Notes: generated by a model from the sequence alone, not told the origin. Shown: positions 7,574 through 17,010, counted from the first letter of the stretch. The stretch: DNA of 64,000 nt from an uncultured Aquimarina sp. (GCA_947498705.1 CANMLW010000001.1:868001-932000); one strand, 5' to 3'. Program-made: numbers and translations.

Positions 7574-9181
7574 TTAGTCCAAAAATGATCTGCGTTTTTG
7601 GTTAAATTGTATAGCCGCTTCATGTATGTCTGTGTGTGCCTTTCTATTTTCTGCATAATCTACGGCATCTGTAATTGTCAAATAATGATGAGATATACCT
7701 AATGTATCTGTAAAGCCCGATCTTTTTAGAAAATCTCTAACTGGCCCAATAGTTCCAACCATCAACAATCCAATATTTAGATTATCAAGATATTGTTTAA
7801 TATCTTCTAAAACGTGCAAACCAGTACTATCGATATCATGCATATTTGTGTTATCAAGAATCAGAAATTTAGGTAGTGGCTTTCTTTTTGAAATATAACC
7901 CAAAATAGTATCCTTAAAATAACTTGAATTACCAAAATACAATTGATTATCGAACCTTATTATCAAATACTCTGTAGACTGAATTGCATCGGGAAACCTA
8001 TTAATATTTCGATAATATTCTGTACCAGGTATATTTACCAATTCTGCAATATGAGGCCTGGCACTATAATATTGTAAGAAAACAAAGGATAAAATTACTC
8101 CTATAAAAATACCATTTTCTACACCAAAAATCAGGGTCCCAAAAAAGGTAATAATCATCACAACAAAATCCCTTCTTCTTAGTTTGAACAAATATTTAGC
8201 TTCCTCATAATTAATCAACCCCAATACAGAAACCAAAATAATCGCTGCCAACACTGCTTTTGGAATATAATAGAAAAAAGAAGTCAAAAAAAGTAAGGAA
8301 CAAATAACCATGACTACCGCCATAATAGAAGAAACAACGGTCTTTGCCCCAGCCTCATCATTAATAGCAGTTCTACTATAACTACCAGAAGAAGGCACTG
8401 CTAGAAAAAACGCCCCAATAATTTTGGAAATACCCAACGCAAATAACTCCTGATTAGGCCTAACAATATGATCTCGGTTTTTCATTTCCATAGACTTAGC
8501 AATACCAATACTACCAACATACCCTATAAAAGTAACAGTTAATACCGTTGGGATAAGTGTCATTATCGTTTCATAATTCATTGTCGGAATACCAAAAGAA
8601 GGTAAACCACTTGGTACGTCTTCTATAATAGCTACTCCTTTAGATTTTAAATTAAAAAAATAGGTCAACAATGTAGTGAGTACCAACATCATTAATGCTC
8701 CAGGAAAAGAACGCTTCCACTTTTTTAATAGACTAATAATCAATATAGAAGATATGCAAATACCTAATGTTAACCAATTTACTTCTGTAATATGAGTAAT
8801 GGCATACCATATTGTTTGATGTGTATGTTTAAAATCTGGAATTATAATCCCCAAACCTCCCTTTAATTGCGAAGCAATAATTATAATTGCAGCAGCAGAA
8901 ATGAAACCAGAAATAACTGGTTGAGAAATCAGATTTACCAAAAATCCCATTTGTAATAAACCCATTAAGATTTGTACGACTCCAATTAATAAGCCTGCTA
9001 AAATTGCAAGTTCCACAAATTCTTCTGTAAATGGTGTTGCAAGTTCACTCACACCACTCATAACAAGTATAGCGGTGACCGCTACAGGTCCAATGCTTAA
9101 TTGTCGAGAGGTGCCAAAAAATGAATATATCAACAAAGGAACTAAACATGCATACAACCCATAAATTGGAGGTACCCCCAT
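7574..9181 (-). CDS. SulP-family inorganic anion transporter with STAS domain
   Basis: The product is a multi-pass SulP transporter (sulfate, bicarbonate or related anions), with a C-terminal STAS domain in the last 110 residues (FLILDNTNMHDIDSTGLHVLEDI). The coordinates use the first available ATG, at 9181 (MGVPPIYGLYACL). However, the frame stays open upstream to a TAG at 9356-9358 and encodes a typical SulP N-terminus (ADSIAGITVGVVLIPQAIAY). No ATG, GTG or TTG occurs in that extension. The true start is therefore unclear: a non-canonical codon, a lost start codon or a sequence error. Family sure; substrate not determinable. Confidence 0.85.
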   Translation of the reverse strand: MGVPPIYGLYACLVPLLIYSFFGTSRQLSIGPVAVTAILVMSGVSELATPFTEEFVELAILAGLLIGVVQILMGLLQMGFLVNLISQPVISGFISAAAIIIIASQLKGGLGIIIPDFKHTHQTIWYAITHITEVNWLTLGICISSILIISLLKKWKRSFPGALMMLVLTTLLTYFFNLKSKGVAIIEDVPSGLPSFGIPTMNYETIMTLIPTVLTVTFIGYVGSIGIAKSMEMKNRDHIVRPNQELFALGISKIIGAFFLAVPSSGSYSRTAINDEAGAKTVVSSIMAVVMVICSLLFLTSFFYYIPKAVLAAIILVSVLGLINYEEAKYLFKLRRRDFVVMIITFFGTLIFGVENGIFIGVILSFVFLQYYSARPHIAELVNIPGTEYYRNINRFPDAIQSTEYLIIRFDNQLYFGNSSYFKDTILGYISKRKPLPKFLILDNTNMHDIDSTGLHVLEDIKQYLDNLNIGLLMVGTIGPVRDFLKRSGFTDTLGISHHYLTITDAVDYAENRKAHTDIHEAAIQFNQKRRSFLD

Positions 9182-9426
9182 AAGCAGTGCATAGGCAATT
9201 GCTTGCGGAATTAAAACGACTCCAACCGTTATACCGGCTATACTATCGGCTTTAAAAGATGAAGTTTGATATTCTTTATCTCTAAATATCTGAAGAAACG
9301 GAATTATTTTATATAATGCTTTAACGACGTACTTATTTTGGTTAGTTAGGTAAATCTACAATAGTTTAACAAGTTATACCAAAAGAATTGATCATTTTAA
9401 TGTTTTGTTTATTTTTGATATCCAAA

Positions 9427-10188
9427 ATGGAAATTAACGGAACTATTCTATTACCAAGTTTAGCAATTATCGGGTTTATTGCCGGAGTGATAAACACACT
9501 AGCTGGCGGTGGGTCATTGCTTACTTTACCCATGTTAATTTTTATGGGGTTACCTCCTGTTATTGCCAATGGCACCAATCGTATTGGTATATTAATACAG
9601 TGTTTTACTTCTATTGCCGGTTTTAAAAGCAAAGGCATTAAACCAAATAAATTTGGTGCTTACTTAGGCATATCTGCTCTTATTGGTTCTCTTATAGGGG
9701 CACAAATTGCCATAGAGATAAAAGGAGATCTTTTTAATAAGATTTTAGCAATTGTTATGCTTGTTGTGGTCATTTTTATGGTGTTAAGACCAAAAACTAC
9801 GATCTCAAATTTGATAGAAAGAACCAAAGGAAAACATTTCTGGTTAGCAATAATCGCATTTTTTTTTATCGGAATTTATGGAGGTTTTATACAAGCAGGG
9901 GTTGGGATATTTATTTTATTAGCATTAACAGCTATAAATAAATTAAATCTTGTTACATCTAATGCCGTTAAGGTATTTGTCGTTTTTATCTATACCATCG
10001 GAGCCATTACAATATTTGCATACAATAACCAAATAGATTATCTATATGGTATTATCCTTGCTATTGGCAATGCTACAGGAGGATGGATTGCCAGCAGATG
10101 GTCTGTAAAAAAAGGAGATGGTTTAGTAAAATTGTTTTTAATTGTTATGGTCATCGCTATGGCTATTAAGCTTTGGCTAGACAATTGA
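9427..10188 (+). CDS. TauE/SafE-family sulfite exporter-like permease
   Basis: This integral membrane protein of about 254 residues has eight hydrophobic segments in two halves. The family motif is AGVINTLAGGGSLLTLPML near the N-terminus, repeated as YGGFIQAGVGIFILLAL in the second half. TauE/SafE proteins move organosulfur or sulfite-type anions across the inner membrane. I prefer the ATG at 9427 (MEINGTILL). An ATG at 9400 and a TTG at 9388 also lie in frame. It is divergent from the SulP anion transporter gene, which hints at shared anion physiology, but the substrate is not determinable. Confidence 0.88.
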   Translation: MEINGTILLPSLAIIGFIAGVINTLAGGGSLLTLPMLIFMGLPPVIANGTNRIGILIQCFTSIAGFKSKGIKPNKFGAYLGISALIGSLIGAQIAIEIKGDLFNKILAIVMLVVVIFMVLRPKTTISNLIERTKGKHFWLAIIAFFFIGIYGGFIQAGVGIFILLALTAINKLNLVTSNAVKVFVVFIYTIGAITIFAYNNQIDYLYGIILAIGNATGGWIASRWSVKKGDGLVKLFLIVMVIAMAIKLWLDN

Positions 10189-10258
10189 TTGCAATTGCCA
10201 AATTATTTGCAGGAATATCCTTATCTTTTATCATTCTAAAAAAACACCCCCCCTTGCC

Positions 10259-11062
10259 ATGAAAGCTATTTTATATATCGTTTTAATTGGTTTCTTGTTG
10301 ACAGGTTGTAAATCACAACAAAAAGAAGAAGAAACTACCACTAGCAATAAAAACACTGCCGAATTGGCAAAAGCCGCTACTACAAAAATACAAGTTGATA
10401 ATATCCTTATTGATGCTATAGGACATGCTTCGAGTATTATAGAATACGATCAAAAAGTCATCTACATTGATCCATCCGGAGGAGCCAATTTATATACCGA
10501 TAAGAAACCGGCAGATATTGTATTGATTACGGATATTCATGGGGATCACATGAATATTGAAACATTAAACAATCTGGATATTGCAAAAGCAAAAATTGTG
10601 GTTCCCCAAGCGGTAGCAGAAAAACTACCTGCTTATTATACCGAACAATTAATTATTATAAATAACGGTGAAACAAAAGAAATACAAGGTGTCCCTATTG
10701 AAGCTATCCCTATGTATAATCTACGAGAAGAAGCTTTAAAGTTTCACCCTAAAGGAAGAGGAAATGGATATGTTGTAACATTAGGAAGCAAACGACTATA
10801 TTTTTCTGGAGATACAGAAGATATCTCAGAAATGAGAGCACTTAAAGCCATAGATATTGCCTTTGTAACCATGAACTTACCCTATACAATGACTGTAGAA
10901 AATGCTGCCGATGCAGTATTAGCATTTAAACCCAAACAAGTATATCCTTATCATTATCGAGGTATTAATGGATTGAGTGATGTATCAAAATTTAAAGAAT
11001 TAGTAGCTAAAGATCCAACCATAGAAGTAGTACAATTAGACTGGTACGCTACTATCGATTAG
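10259..11062 (+). CDS. MBL-fold metallo-hydrolase lipoprotein
   Basis: The N-terminus is a lipoprotein signal ending in LLTGC (Cys17), so the protein is probably attached to a membrane. The body is a UPF0173/UlaG-like metallo-beta-lactamase fold. It shows IGHASSIIEY, the metal site TDIHGDHMN, GYVVTLGSKRLYFSGDTE and a C-terminal HYRG (YPYHYRG). The first His of the usual HxHxDH motif is replaced (DIHGDH), as in several UlaG-like branches. Substrate unknown. It lies 70 bp after the TauE gene in the same direction and converges with the M28 peptidase gene. Confidence 0.85.
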   Translation: MKAILYIVLIGFLLTGCKSQQKEEETTTSNKNTAELAKAATTKIQVDNILIDAIGHASSIIEYDQKVIYIDPSGGANLYTDKKPADIVLITDIHGDHMNIETLNNLDIAKAKIVVPQAVAEKLPAYYTEQLIIINNGETKEIQGVPIEAIPMYNLREEALKFHPKGRGNGYVVTLGSKRLYFSGDTEDISEMRALKAIDIAFVTMNLPYTMTVENAADAVLAFKPKQVYPYHYRGINGLSDVSKFKELVAKDPTIEVVQLDWYATID

Positions 11063-11072
11063 TATATATAAT

Positions 11073-11131
11073 TTTTAACACGAAACGTCCTCTTCTTTGT
11101 TTAGATAAAGAAAGGCCATTTCGTGTTAAAA
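11073..11131. terminator. Long hairpin between convergent genes
   Basis: Arms 11073-11085 and 11119-11131 form a perfect 13-bp stem around an internal, partly paired 33-nt loop. It sits between the convergent metallo-hydrolase and M28 genes and could end transcription from either side. The U-tract is weak. Confidence 0.5.
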
Positions 11132-11152
11132 CGGTTTATTTTTTCTTAATTA

Positions 11153-12709
11153 TTAATTTGCATTTAATACTATCTCTTTGGTTGAAGTATTTAATATCTT
11201 AACTACCGCGGGAGTAAGATCATTAATCAGCTTTGCTATAAAATCAAAATCTTGCTCAGAAGTTTCATCTCCTACTTTATGGTAGTGTGCATAGTTATCA
11301 AAAATAAAAGAGGAAACGGTTTGAGAAGGCACATTAAATTCTGTATAAAAAGAATAGTTATCACTTCTCTGAAACAAATTAATTTGTTGCGCTCTTGGAT
11401 GAAGACCTACCAGATTATTCATTCCGGCATATTCATTGATTTTTTGTCCCAAATTAGAGGTGTTATACCCTGTTATGTATGCAGAAAAAGTTTGATCAAT
11501 TAAAGGTACTCCAATCATTTCAAAATTTAGCATTGTATACAAATTAAGCCCTTGCTCTTTTAACTTTTTTGCTAAATGTTTAGAACCTTGTAAACCTACT
11601 TCTTCTGCTCCAAAAAGTGCAAATATTACACTACGTTTATTGTTTTTTGATGCGGCCAGATATTTTGCCAAAGATAGCACTGCGGCAACACCTGTTCCAT
11701 TATCATTTGCACCATTAATAACTTCATCTCCATCTTTAAAATCATTAGGATAAGTATAGGCTGTATCGAGATGTGCACCAATAACAACATATTCGTTGGC
11801 AAGAACAGGATCTGATCCCTCTAGATAGCCAACTACATTAAAGGTTTCTGTACCCCAATTATATATATCAAAACGAACATTACGTTCTGCAGATAATTCA
11901 TCTCTATAGTTATCAAAAAAGGGAGCAACACCGTATTCTTTGAATGCATTTTCAACATATTTTCCTGCTTTTTCATATCCTTCGGTTGCTATAAACCTTC
12001 CTTTTAGTTCATCACTTGCCAGATAGCTAACAATATCTTCGACAGACCGACTTGTTGTTGTTAGAAAATTCTTATCGATTGTAAATTGCACCTCGTTATA
12101 GTTAACCTCATCGGTTTCATGAACTATTGCGTTTGCTTCTTGATTAGTATTTATAAATTCACCTACAGTTGCTATAGTCGATGGTTCTGTTAAAAGAGAT
12201 TCTTGCGAAATCCCCGCTTTTAATTTAATATTTGTAACATCAGACAAATTTGCCCCTATATTAAAATATTGATCGGTATCTTCTATTTTGTAAGACCAGG
12301 CACCTTTTATATCCTGAAAGTCTTTGATCTCTGCTGCTAACAAGGCTATACTTTTGCCTTTTGCTACACTTACTTTAAAACCATTTTCCTTATCAAAAGG
12401 AGAAACCAACACCCCATCTCTGGTTTTATTAGTAAGATTTAAATCTGTATTACTATTATTGGTAATAACAATTCCTGCAAATTTCCTATTGATATTTCTG
12501 CTTTCATTTTTTAAATTATCAAAATTTTGCTTAAGTGCTTCAAATGCATCAGATGCATTGTCATACTGAATTGGATTATCAAATCTTCCTTTACTAGATA
12601 TCTCTATCTTTTCTATAGGTGATAACGTTTCTCGAATTGGGTCATCATTTTGACAACCTTGAGATAGTAATACAATTACTGCTAATGCTGAAATAATTTT
12701 TCTTTTCAT
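11153..12709 (-). CDS. M28-family metallopeptidase lipoprotein
   Basis: Lipoprotein signal with lipobox LSQGC (Cys19), then a unique region to about residue 220, then an M28 zinc peptidase domain. Expected zinc and catalytic residues are visible: His313 (GAHLDT), Asp336 (GANDNGTG), Glu369/370 (GAEEVGLQGS) and the C-terminal His475/477 (NYAHYHKVGDE). The third ligand position is Glu397 (NFEMIG) where many M28 enzymes have Asp. Likely an aminopeptidase on the cell surface or in the periplasm; substrate unknown. A consensus promoter and three phased repeats lie upstream, so expression is probably activated by a specific regulator. Confidence 0.9.
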   Translation of the reverse strand: MKRKIISALAVIVLLSQGCQNDDPIRETLSPIEKIEISSKGRFDNPIQYDNASDAFEALKQNFDNLKNESRNINRKFAGIVITNNSNTDLNLTNKTRDGVLVSPFDKENGFKVSVAKGKSIALLAAEIKDFQDIKGAWSYKIEDTDQYFNIGANLSDVTNIKLKAGISQESLLTEPSTIATVGEFINTNQEANAIVHETDEVNYNEVQFTIDKNFLTTTSRSVEDIVSYLASDELKGRFIATEGYEKAGKYVENAFKEYGVAPFFDNYRDELSAERNVRFDIYNWGTETFNVVGYLEGSDPVLANEYVVIGAHLDTAYTYPNDFKDGDEVINGANDNGTGVAAVLSLAKYLAASKNNKRSVIFALFGAEEVGLQGSKHLAKKLKEQGLNLYTMLNFEMIGVPLIDQTFSAYITGYNTSNLGQKINEYAGMNNLVGLHPRAQQINLFQRSDNYSFYTEFNVPSQTVSSFIFDNYAHYHKVGDETSEQDFDFIAKLINDLTPAVVKILNTSTKEIVLNAN

Positions 12710-12744
12710 GTTTTATTAATCTAAGGGTTAAAAAAATTTGAGGG

Positions 12745-12773
12745 CAAATATATTTTAAAAGGCCTTAGACAAT
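12745..12773 (-). promoter_or_regulatory. Candidate promoter of the M28 peptidase gene
   Basis: On the minus strand, TATATTTG (12745-12752) is a perfect -7 box. An ATTG lies at 12770-12773 with a 17-bp spacer, shorter than the usual 19-20. The ATG is 35 bp downstream. A non-ideal -33 spacing together with upstream phased repeats fits an activator-dependent promoter. Confidence 0.5.
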
Positions 12774-12782
12774 CCTCACGTT

Positions 12783-12832
12783 TGTATAAACAGTAATTCT
12801 GAATGTATAAAATGTAGTTTTAAATGTATAAA
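12783..12832 (-). promoter_or_regulatory. Three direct repeats with exact 21-bp period upstream of the M28 promoter
   Basis: TGTATAAA occurs at 12783-12790, 12804-12811 and 12825-12832, each 21 bp from the next. The last two share an 11-bp core. The array sits just upstream of the -33 element of the M28 gene, at about -44 to -93 from the inferred start site. Confidence 0.6.
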
Positions 12833-12928
12833 AACACAAATAAGAGTAGTTTTAGCAATGCAAAAAACGGGAAATTATAGTCTGCAGATTTTACAGATCT
12901 TTATTGAATGTACATCCAAACGATTTAT

Positions 12929-13510
12929 TTACTTTTTTAAAAACTCAATACCATATTTACCTGCAATAGAATCTATAACAGGTTTTGATAACGTTCCTGC
13001 TTCCGAATATTTAGATATTTCTATAAAAAAGTTCTCAAAACCTCCTGGTGTAATAGTGTTCATAGTAACACCAGTAATCGTATCTTTATTAATAAATCGA
13101 TGAGGCACCCCTTTTGGCAATCGAATAAAGTCTCCTTGTTTGGCATTTATCACCTCATCCCCATAAAGAAAAGTGTAGTTTCCTTTTAGAACATAAAACA
13201 GCTCATCTTCATGTGTATGGATATGCATTGGTGGTCCTCCGTTAGGAGGTGTTTCTGTAACAATAACCGAATATTCACCATCGGTTTGATCACTCATAAT
13301 TTTACCAATAATCTTAGCTCCAAAAATGTTCCATTCTTTTCCTTTTTCTGATGAAATATGTACATAACTCGGTGCAGCTCCTTTTTGAGGATTTTTAACC
13401 AATGTTTTGTTGTCTTTGCAGCTATATACTATTGAAATTATCAATAAGCAAATGGATATACTTTTAATTCTATTTGCCAAAAAACTGTAATATCTAGAGT
13501 CCCTAATCAC
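12929..13510 (-). CDS. Cupin-domain lipoprotein
   Basis: A hydrophobic N-terminus ends in a lipobox (IVYSC, Cys31). A single cupin barrel follows, with motif 1 at residues 91-110 (GGPPMHIHTHEDE, metal ligands His96, His98 and Glu103) and motif 2 DFIRLPKGVPHRF with His137. Single-domain cupins bind a metal and serve as isomerases, dioxygenases or sensors; the substrate here is unknown. The start is uncertain. GTG at 13510 is used, but an in-frame TTG at 13480 would give a more typical 21-residue signal. No ATG exists before the lipobox. It follows miaE by 28 bp. Confidence 0.85.
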   Translation of the reverse strand: MIRDSRYYSFLANRIKSISICLLIISIVYSCKDNKTLVKNPQKGAAPSYVHISSEKGKEWNIFGAKIIGKIMSDQTDGEYSVIVTETPPNGGPPMHIHTHEDELFYVLKGNYTFLYGDEVINAKQGDFIRLPKGVPHRFINKDTITGVTMNTITPGGFENFFIEISKYSEAGTLSKPVIDSIAGKYGIEFLKK

Positions 13511-13538
13511 TATAATTTATTTTTATACACCACATCCT

Positions 13539-14120
13539 TTATCCATGAATGGTACCATCTTTACTCAGAGATTCCATTATTTTAGCTTCAAAAGCTAACA
13601 AATCCTGCCATTTTTGATCTACTTCTTCACGATCTCCATATTGGCGAGCAAAGTTTAAAAACATGGTATAATGATTTGCTTCGCTAACCATCAAGTTTCT
13701 ATAGAAATCTGCCAGTTCTTGATCTTCTAATTCTTCAGACAATAATTTAAACCGCTCACAACTTCTCGCTTCTATTAGCGCTGCATATAATAGTCTATGT
13801 ACCAACTGGGTAGTTCTACTTCCTCCTTTTGGAAAAAAAGTAACCAATTGCAATACATAATTATCTTTTCGATCTCTTCCTAACACCCACCCTCTTTCTA
13901 AAATTTTATCATGTACCATTTTAAAATGGGTAATTTCTTCTTTGACCAATTTGGTCATTTCTTGAACCAATTCTGTATATTCTGGGAAACTTACAATTAA
14001 AGAAATTGCCGTAGAAGTAGCTTTCTGTTCACAGTATGCATGATCCGTAAGGATTTCTTCTATATTCTTTTCTACAATATTGACCCATCTTGGATCAGTA
14101 GGAAGTTTTAAACCTAACAT
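13539..14120 (-). CDS. miaE: tRNA 2-methylthio-N6-isopentenyladenosine hydroxylase
   Basis: MiaE hydroxylates the isopentenyl group of ms2i6A37 in tRNAs that read U-starting codons. The diiron ligand set is visible in a four-helix arrangement: Glu31 (DHAYCEQKA), Glu62/His65 (EEITH), Glu117 (IEARSCERF) and Glu147/His150 (SEANHY). Length 193 is normal for the flavobacterial form. A -7-like TATTTTTG lies at 14144-14151 on the minus strand, without a clear -33. It is followed by the cupin lipoprotein gene, possibly co-transcribed. Confidence 0.92.
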   Translation of the reverse strand: MLGLKLPTDPRWVNIVEKNIEEILTDHAYCEQKATSTAISLIVSFPEYTELVQEMTKLVKEEITHFKMVHDKILERGWVLGRDRKDNYVLQLVTFFPKGGSRTTQLVHRLLYAALIEARSCERFKLLSEELEDQELADFYRNLMVSEANHYTMFLNFARQYGDREEVDQKWQDLLAFEAKIMESLSKDGTIHG

Positions 14121-14176
14121 TTTTAAATCTTATTTTGTATTGACAAAAATAACAATAGTAGTTATTTATTATTTCT

Positions 14177-15991
14177 TTATATATCCAGATCAAATGAGGA
14201 ACGTAATTTATCGATCAAAGGATTCTTCTCTTTCAACTTTTCGTATTTATCCTGGGGTGTAAATGCATATTTTTTTGAAGCTTCTTCATTAACCGTTATT
14301 TTAAGCTCAATACTATAATTCTTCAGTTTCTTATACAAAAACTGAAGTAAACCAGATTGAGCAGCCTCCAAATCAATTTTCATAGATTCATTAGGTAGCT
14401 CTAGGCAAATATCTAAACCATTAAGTGTTGGAATATTCATCGCAAACATTGACCCTACAATACGTTCTCCTTTCTTATCCTGCATTTTACCATATTCTAC
14501 CCAACCTGCTTGCATTTGTGCTTCTGTAAACTCTTCTTTGGGCAAATTCTCAGGATCAACAACTACTTCTTCTTTTCGTTCTTCATGTTCCTTTTTTCTT
14601 TTAATACTACTTAGAGACAATCCAGACGCTTTTCGCTCTCTTTTAGGTAATCCTCCCTTTTTAGTTTCTTCTTTAGGTAATGAAGTTACGACACTCTTAT
14701 TTGGTAAATGTTCCTGAATATCTGTATTTTTCTCTTCTTGATTAACAGAAGGATCAGCAACTTCTTTATTTTCAGGATGATTACTTACAGTCTGGACTTC
14801 TTTTATTGATTGATTGATTACCGGGTTTTCGTCAGTATCTTTTTTGACATCTGGAGAAATTTTTATTGGTTCAATCCCTTTTTCTTTGAAATAAGAAGGC
14901 GGTATTATGTAAGGTTGGTCATTTTTTTTTTCTCCATCCGTAAGGATAGAGGCAAGTTGCATTAAACATAATTCGACCAGCAGCCTTTGATTACGGCTCG
15001 TTTTATACTTTAAGTCACAATCATTTGCCAATGCGATTGCTTTTATCAAAAAATCATTAGGAGATTTTTGAGATTGCTCTAGATATTTGGTTTTGGTCTG
15101 TTCTCCTACCTCTAACAAAGAAATAGTAGCTTGATTTTTGCACACCAAAATATCTCTAAAATGTGATGCGAGACCAGCTATAAAATGATGACCATCAAAT
15201 CCCTGGGCAAGTATTTCATTAAAAGTTATTAATAACTGCGGAATGTTATTTTGAAGTAGTAAGTCAGTAACCGTAAAATAAGTTTCATAGTCCAGAACAT
15301 TTAAGTTTTCTGTAACCGCTTTACGTGTAAGGTTTTTTCCACTAAAACTTACAACTCTATCAAAAATCGATAACGCATCTCTCATTGCCCCATCTGCTTT
15401 TTGTGCAATAATCTGTAATGCGTCTTCTTCTGCAATAATTCCTTCCTGCTGTGCTACTTGCATCAAATGATTTTTAGCATCTGTAACTGTTATTCGCTTA
15501 AAATCAAATATTTGACACCTGGATAATATGGTTGGTATTATTTTATGCTTTTCTGTAGTAGCTAATATAAAAATTGCATGTTTAGGTGGTTCTTCTAACG
15601 TTTTTAAAAAAGCATTAAAAGCAGCTTGAGAGAGCATATGCACCTCATCAATAATATATACCTTATATTTCCCCACTTGAGGAGGAATTCTTACCTGATC
15701 AATAAGGCTTCTTATATCATCTACCGAATTATTAGAGGCGGCATCTAGTTCAAAAATATTAAACGCAAAATCTTCATTAGGATCTGCTTCTCCCTCTTGA
15801 TTAATAGTTTTTGCAAGTATTCTTGCGCAAGAGGTTTTTCCTACTCCCCTTGGCCCGGTAAACAACAATGCTTGTGCCAGATGGTTATTATCTATAGCAT
15901 TAAGCAACGTATTGGTAATAGCCTGTTGGCCTACCACATCTTTAAAAGTCTGTGGCCTGTATTTACGCGCTGATACTATAAAATGTTCCAT
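14177..15991 (-). CDS. dnaX: DNA polymerase III subunit gamma/tau
   Basis: DnaX is the clamp-loader ATPase of the replisome. The N-terminal AAA+ module has Walker A GPRGVGKTS (46-54), Walker B IIDEVH (113-118), sensor 1 FILATTEKHK (141-150) and the arginine finger LSRCQ (156-160). A charged linker (about 360-480) and a C-terminal tau-like domain follow. The Cys4 zinc module normally found after Walker A is missing: residues 63-77 read NQEGEADPNEDFAFN with no cysteine. I believe this is usual for Flavobacteriaceae. I see no obvious slippery frameshift signal for a separate gamma form. Confidence 0.95.
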   Translation of the reverse strand: MEHFIVSARKYRPQTFKDVVGQQAITNTLLNAIDNNHLAQALLFTGPRGVGKTSCARILAKTINQEGEADPNEDFAFNIFELDAASNNSVDDIRSLIDQVRIPPQVGKYKVYIIDEVHMLSQAAFNAFLKTLEEPPKHAIFILATTEKHKIIPTILSRCQIFDFKRITVTDAKNHLMQVAQQEGIIAEEDALQIIAQKADGAMRDALSIFDRVVSFSGKNLTRKAVTENLNVLDYETYFTVTDLLLQNNIPQLLITFNEILAQGFDGHHFIAGLASHFRDILVCKNQATISLLEVGEQTKTKYLEQSQKSPNDFLIKAIALANDCDLKYKTSRNQRLLVELCLMQLASILTDGEKKNDQPYIIPPSYFKEKGIEPIKISPDVKKDTDENPVINQSIKEVQTVSNHPENKEVADPSVNQEEKNTDIQEHLPNKSVVTSLPKEETKKGGLPKRERKASGLSLSSIKRKKEHEERKEEVVVDPENLPKEEFTEAQMQAGWVEYGKMQDKKGERIVGSMFAMNIPTLNGLDICLELPNESMKIDLEAAQSGLLQFLYKKLKNYSIELKITVNEEASKKYAFTPQDKYEKLKEKNPLIDKLRSSFDLDI

Positions 15992-16326
15992 CGCTACAAA
16001 GTTAAAAATTGCTTACAAATATTAAATTTTTGATTTTAGTTTTTATATCGAGTTATTAACAAACATTCCATATCTCTTTTGTAGATAACTCTTCTTTTTC
16101 TGTATCCTTTACTTAATTAAAAGATTCACATAAACACTTTTAAATACATAAATATTAGATGTTTACATTAAATTTTAACAAAAAAGCATGGGGGTATCTG
16201 TTAAGCATAAGCGTTATAAGTTATTAGGGGCTTGCTACATACGCTATCAAGACCTTTAAAATACAGTGTTTAACCGACTCTGTAAAAGTATTTAACACAC
16301 ACAAATTCACTTATATAAAACTAATT
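15992..16326. other. Divergent intergenic region dnaX / Crp-Fnr gene
   Basis: 335 bp with no convincing gene. A TAACTTTG (minus strand, 15997-16004) lies only 6 bp before the dnaX ATG and would give a leaderless mRNA, but no -33 partner is well placed. The plus-strand side holds two TTTAAC repeats about 27 bp apart near 16270-16300 but no confident promoter. Confidence 0.4.
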
Positions 16327-17010
16327 ATGGATTCACTTACTCCTAACCTCAAACTGTTGGCTCATATGAAAGACCTTGGGCTCTACACAAAACACCAATT
16401 TCTTCAAAATGAAACTATTCACCATAATATGTTTGCCACTAATAAAATAATATACGTGGCAGATGGTACTTTAAAAGCGTATAGTATTGACGAAGATGGT
16501 AGCTACACTATTCTATTTTTATTGAATAAAGGACAAACATTTATCGAAGACGAAACTTCTATAAAAGCATTTTACAATTATAATCTGGAATCAATTTCAT
16601 CAGAAACTACAGTGTATATTTTTGATATAACAGATACACATAAAATCTTAAATCAAAAACAAGGTTTTCGTCAAGATTTCTATCATCTTTGGATCGAAAA
16701 ATACAATTTACTTGACAAAAGGATCAGAATCATTCATCAAAAATCTATACAAACCAGGCTAATTCAGGTATTATTAGAGTTTCAGGAAGTCTATGGGTAT
16801 ATTTGTCCAGAGACAGAAGATACTATTATTAACTCTCCTCTTAATCAAGAGGAACTTGCAGGGTATTTAAGATCATCTCGGGTATCGGTTAATAATACTA
16901 TTCAAGCATTAAAATACAAACTATTACTAGACTATGACAAAAAAAGAATTGTTCTAAAAAAGAATTCTTTTAACAGTTATATATGTCATAACTATAGTAT
17001 TTGTTCTTAA
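16327..17010 (+). CDS. Crp/Fnr-family transcriptional regulator (1)
   Basis: 227 residues with an N-terminal cNMP-binding-type beta-roll (LYVADGTLKAYSIDEDGSYTILFLLNKGQTF-like, about 35-75) and a C-terminal winged helix-turn-helix. The recognition region is LNQEELAGYLRSSRVSVNNTI near 180-200. There is no N-terminal Cys cluster of the Fnr type, so no sign of an iron-sulfur oxygen sensor; the ligand is unknown. A paralogue lies at 22231-22902, and the two bracket the block formed by the OMP, enoyl-CoA hydratase and adenylation/reductase genes. It may control these neighbours, which is inference. Confidence 0.88.
   Translation: MDSLTPNLKLLAHMKDLGLYTKHQFLQNETIHHNMFATNKIIYVADGTLKAYSIDEDGSYTILFLLNKGQTFIEDETSIKAFYNYNLESISSETTVYIFDITDTHKILNQKQGFRQDFYHLWIEKYNLLDKRIRIIHQKSIQTRLIQVLLEFQEVYGYICPETEDTIINSPLNQEELAGYLRSSRVSVNNTIQALKYKLLLDYDKKRIVLKKNSFNSYICHNYSICS

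Noticed and set aside
9366..9638. 90-codon minus-strand frame opposite the TauE/SafE gene
   Set aside because: It lies antisense to a clear membrane protein gene, has a low-complexity sequence and no family resemblance.
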